A stretch of DNA of 5,873 bases. It comes from Actinomycetes bacterium (lineage in GTDB: Bacteria > Actinomycetota > Acidimicrobiia > Acidimicrobiales > Palsa-688). The position numbers were made by a program, and so were the translations under genes. The notes beneath the pieces were generated by a model. It worked only from the letters and a program-made list of their open reading frames with translations. It was not told where the DNA came from and made no database searches. The stretch spans positions 1 to 5,873 of the forward strand of contig JAKAXN010000301.1 in NCBI GenBank assembly GCA_021816565.1. Direction: 5' to 3'. How positions within the stretch are numbered: the first letter of the stretch is position 1; the number at the start of each line of letters is the position of its first letter. This document shows, piece after piece, positions 5,207 to 5,873 of the stretch.

Positions 5207-5212
5207 TAGCCT
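5207..5212 (+). promoter_or_regulatory. -10-like box TAGCCT just upstream of the LLM oxidoreductase
   Basis: TAGCCT fits TANNNT and ends 9 nt before the GTG at 5222, so the mRNA may be leaderless or have only a few leader bases. The only ribosome-site-like sequence, GGAG at 5217-5220, is one base from the start codon and too close to work normally, which supports the leaderless reading. Confidence 0.4.
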
Positions 5213-5221
5213 GGCCGGAGA

Positions 5222-5873
5222 GTGAAAGTTCGTTTCGCCGTCTCCGTGGGCCTGGGACCGCCCGACCCGCTGGGCCTGGGCTCGGTGGTCGAGCGGGCCG
5301 AGCAGCTGGGCTTCGACACCGTGTGGATGTCCGACGTCCCGTCACTGCCGTCCACCGACCCGTCGCTCGGGGTGGCCTACGCCGCGGCCCGAAGCGGCCG
5401 CATGCACCTCGGCATCAACCTCATCCCGTTCGGATCCACCCCCTACGTGGTGGCCCACCGCCTGGCCCAACTGGACCGGCTCGCCGGCGGCCGGCTGCTC
5501 GTCACCCTGGTACCGGGGTTGGACCTGCCGGGTGAGCGCCAGGCGCTGGGCACCGACGGGCGGCACCGGGGCCGCATGATGGACCAGGTCATTCCCCAGC
5601 TCCGGGCGTGGTGGGCCGGCGAGACGGTGGACGGCTTGGCCCTTCCGGTGGGCCCGCTGCAGCAGCCGCTGGAGCTGTGGCTCGGCGGATCGGGACCCGA
5701 GGCGGTGCGCCGGGCCGGCCGGCTGGCCGATGGCTGGCTGGGCTCACTCGTCACCCCGGCCCGGGCCGGGGAGATCAGGGCGGCCATCCAGGCGGAGGCG
5801 GCCGCCGCCGGGAGGACCGTGGACCCGGAGCATTTCGGGCTGTCCATCGGCTACGCCCGTCGGCCCGAGGACG
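5222..5873 (+). CDS. LLM-class flavin/F420-dependent oxidoreductase, N-terminal part (3' end cut by window edge)
   Basis: The frame is open from GTG 5222 to the window edge, 217 codons plus one base; the family is usually about 280-350 residues, so the C-terminus is missing. It begins VKVRFAVSVGLGPP, the first beta strand of the luciferase-like TIM barrel, followed by VVERAEQLGFDTVWMSD (22-38). Next come the NLIPFGSTPYVVAHRLAQLDRLAGGR block (66-91) and the signature ELWLGGSGPEAVRRAGRLADGWLGS (151-175). Members are soluble oxidoreductases or monooxygenases using reduced FMN or F420; in high-GC actinobacteria most such proteins are F420-dependent, but the cofactor cannot be assigned here. The stretch GTDGRHRGRMMDQVIPQLRAWWAGE (110-134) matches the helix before the insertion region. 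The start is set by homology, not by a ribosome site. Substrate unknown; no clear functional tie to the signalling genes upstream. Confidence 0.88.
   Translation, partial: MKVRFAVSVGLGPPDPLGLGSVVERAEQLGFDTVWMSDVPSLPSTDPSLGVAYAAARSGRMHLGINLIPFGSTPYVVAHRLAQLDRLAGGRLLVTLVPGLDLPGERQALGTDGRHRGRMMDQVIPQLRAWWAGETVDGLALPVGPLQQPLELWLGGSGPEAVRRAGRLADGWLGSLVTPARAGEIRAAIQAEAAAAGRTVDPEHFGLSIGYARRPED

Noticed and set aside
3741..5345. Long minus-strand open frame continuing upstream of the second GAF-ANTAR gene, containing a run of eight histidines
   Set aside because: It is antisense to the PAS-GGDEF gene; the His run is the reverse of Val/Met GTG-type codons in a beta strand near 4305-4327. High GC makes stops rare on the opposite strand, and the translated text shows no family features.
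1..5873. CRISPR arrays, tRNA/rRNA genes, insertion sequences, phage or toxin-antitoxin genes
   Set aside because: No regular spaced repeats, no cloverleaf or rRNA-like stretches, and no transposase, integrase or small paired ORFs were seen.

Overview
The window is very GC-rich throughout, with strong G/C preference at third codon positions, GTG starts and TANNNT-type -10 boxes. With a luciferase-like (F420/FMN type) oxidoreductase, GAF-ANTAR regulators and an acyl-CoA dehydrogenase, this points to a high-GC actinobacterium. Acidimicrobiia or a relative is my guess by gene style only; there is no rRNA or marker gene to confirm it.

Layout. Position 1-885 (+) is the C-terminal three quarters of an acyl-CoA dehydrogenase cut by the left edge. 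Converging on it and overlapping by 38 bp is a small cysteine-dependent (dual-specificity/tyrosine type) protein phosphatase (848-1375, -). Only 18 bp away, diverging from it, is a HAD-superfamily phosphatase-like gene (1394-2104, +) with an altered catalytic motif I. A 169-bp gap with two small GC hairpins and a -10-like box leads to a GAF-ANTAR regulator (2274-3020, +). It runs tail to tail, with 3 bp between the stops, into a second GAF-ANTAR regulator (3024-3740, -). A 234-bp intergenic region with divergent promoter candidates and several inverted repeats separates the latter from a PAS-GGDEF diguanylate cyclase (3975-5144, +). A strong 11-bp inverted repeat follows, then the start of an LLM-class flavin/F420-dependent oxidoreductase (5222 to the right edge, +).

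How the genes may work together. The centre (2274-5144) is a compact signalling island: two putative RNA-binding antiterminator-type proteins with GAF sensor domains, and one c-di-GMP synthase with a PAS sensor. The diguanylate cyclase has an intact active site and an intact product-inhibition site. Its C-terminal tail looks like the dimerisation hairpin of a DesK/NarX-type histidine kinase without the histidine. The flanking acyl-CoA dehydrogenase and LLM oxidoreductase are ordinary catabolic or redox genes, and nothing visible links them functionally to the island. There are no RNA genes, CRISPR arrays, insertion sequences or phage genes in the window.
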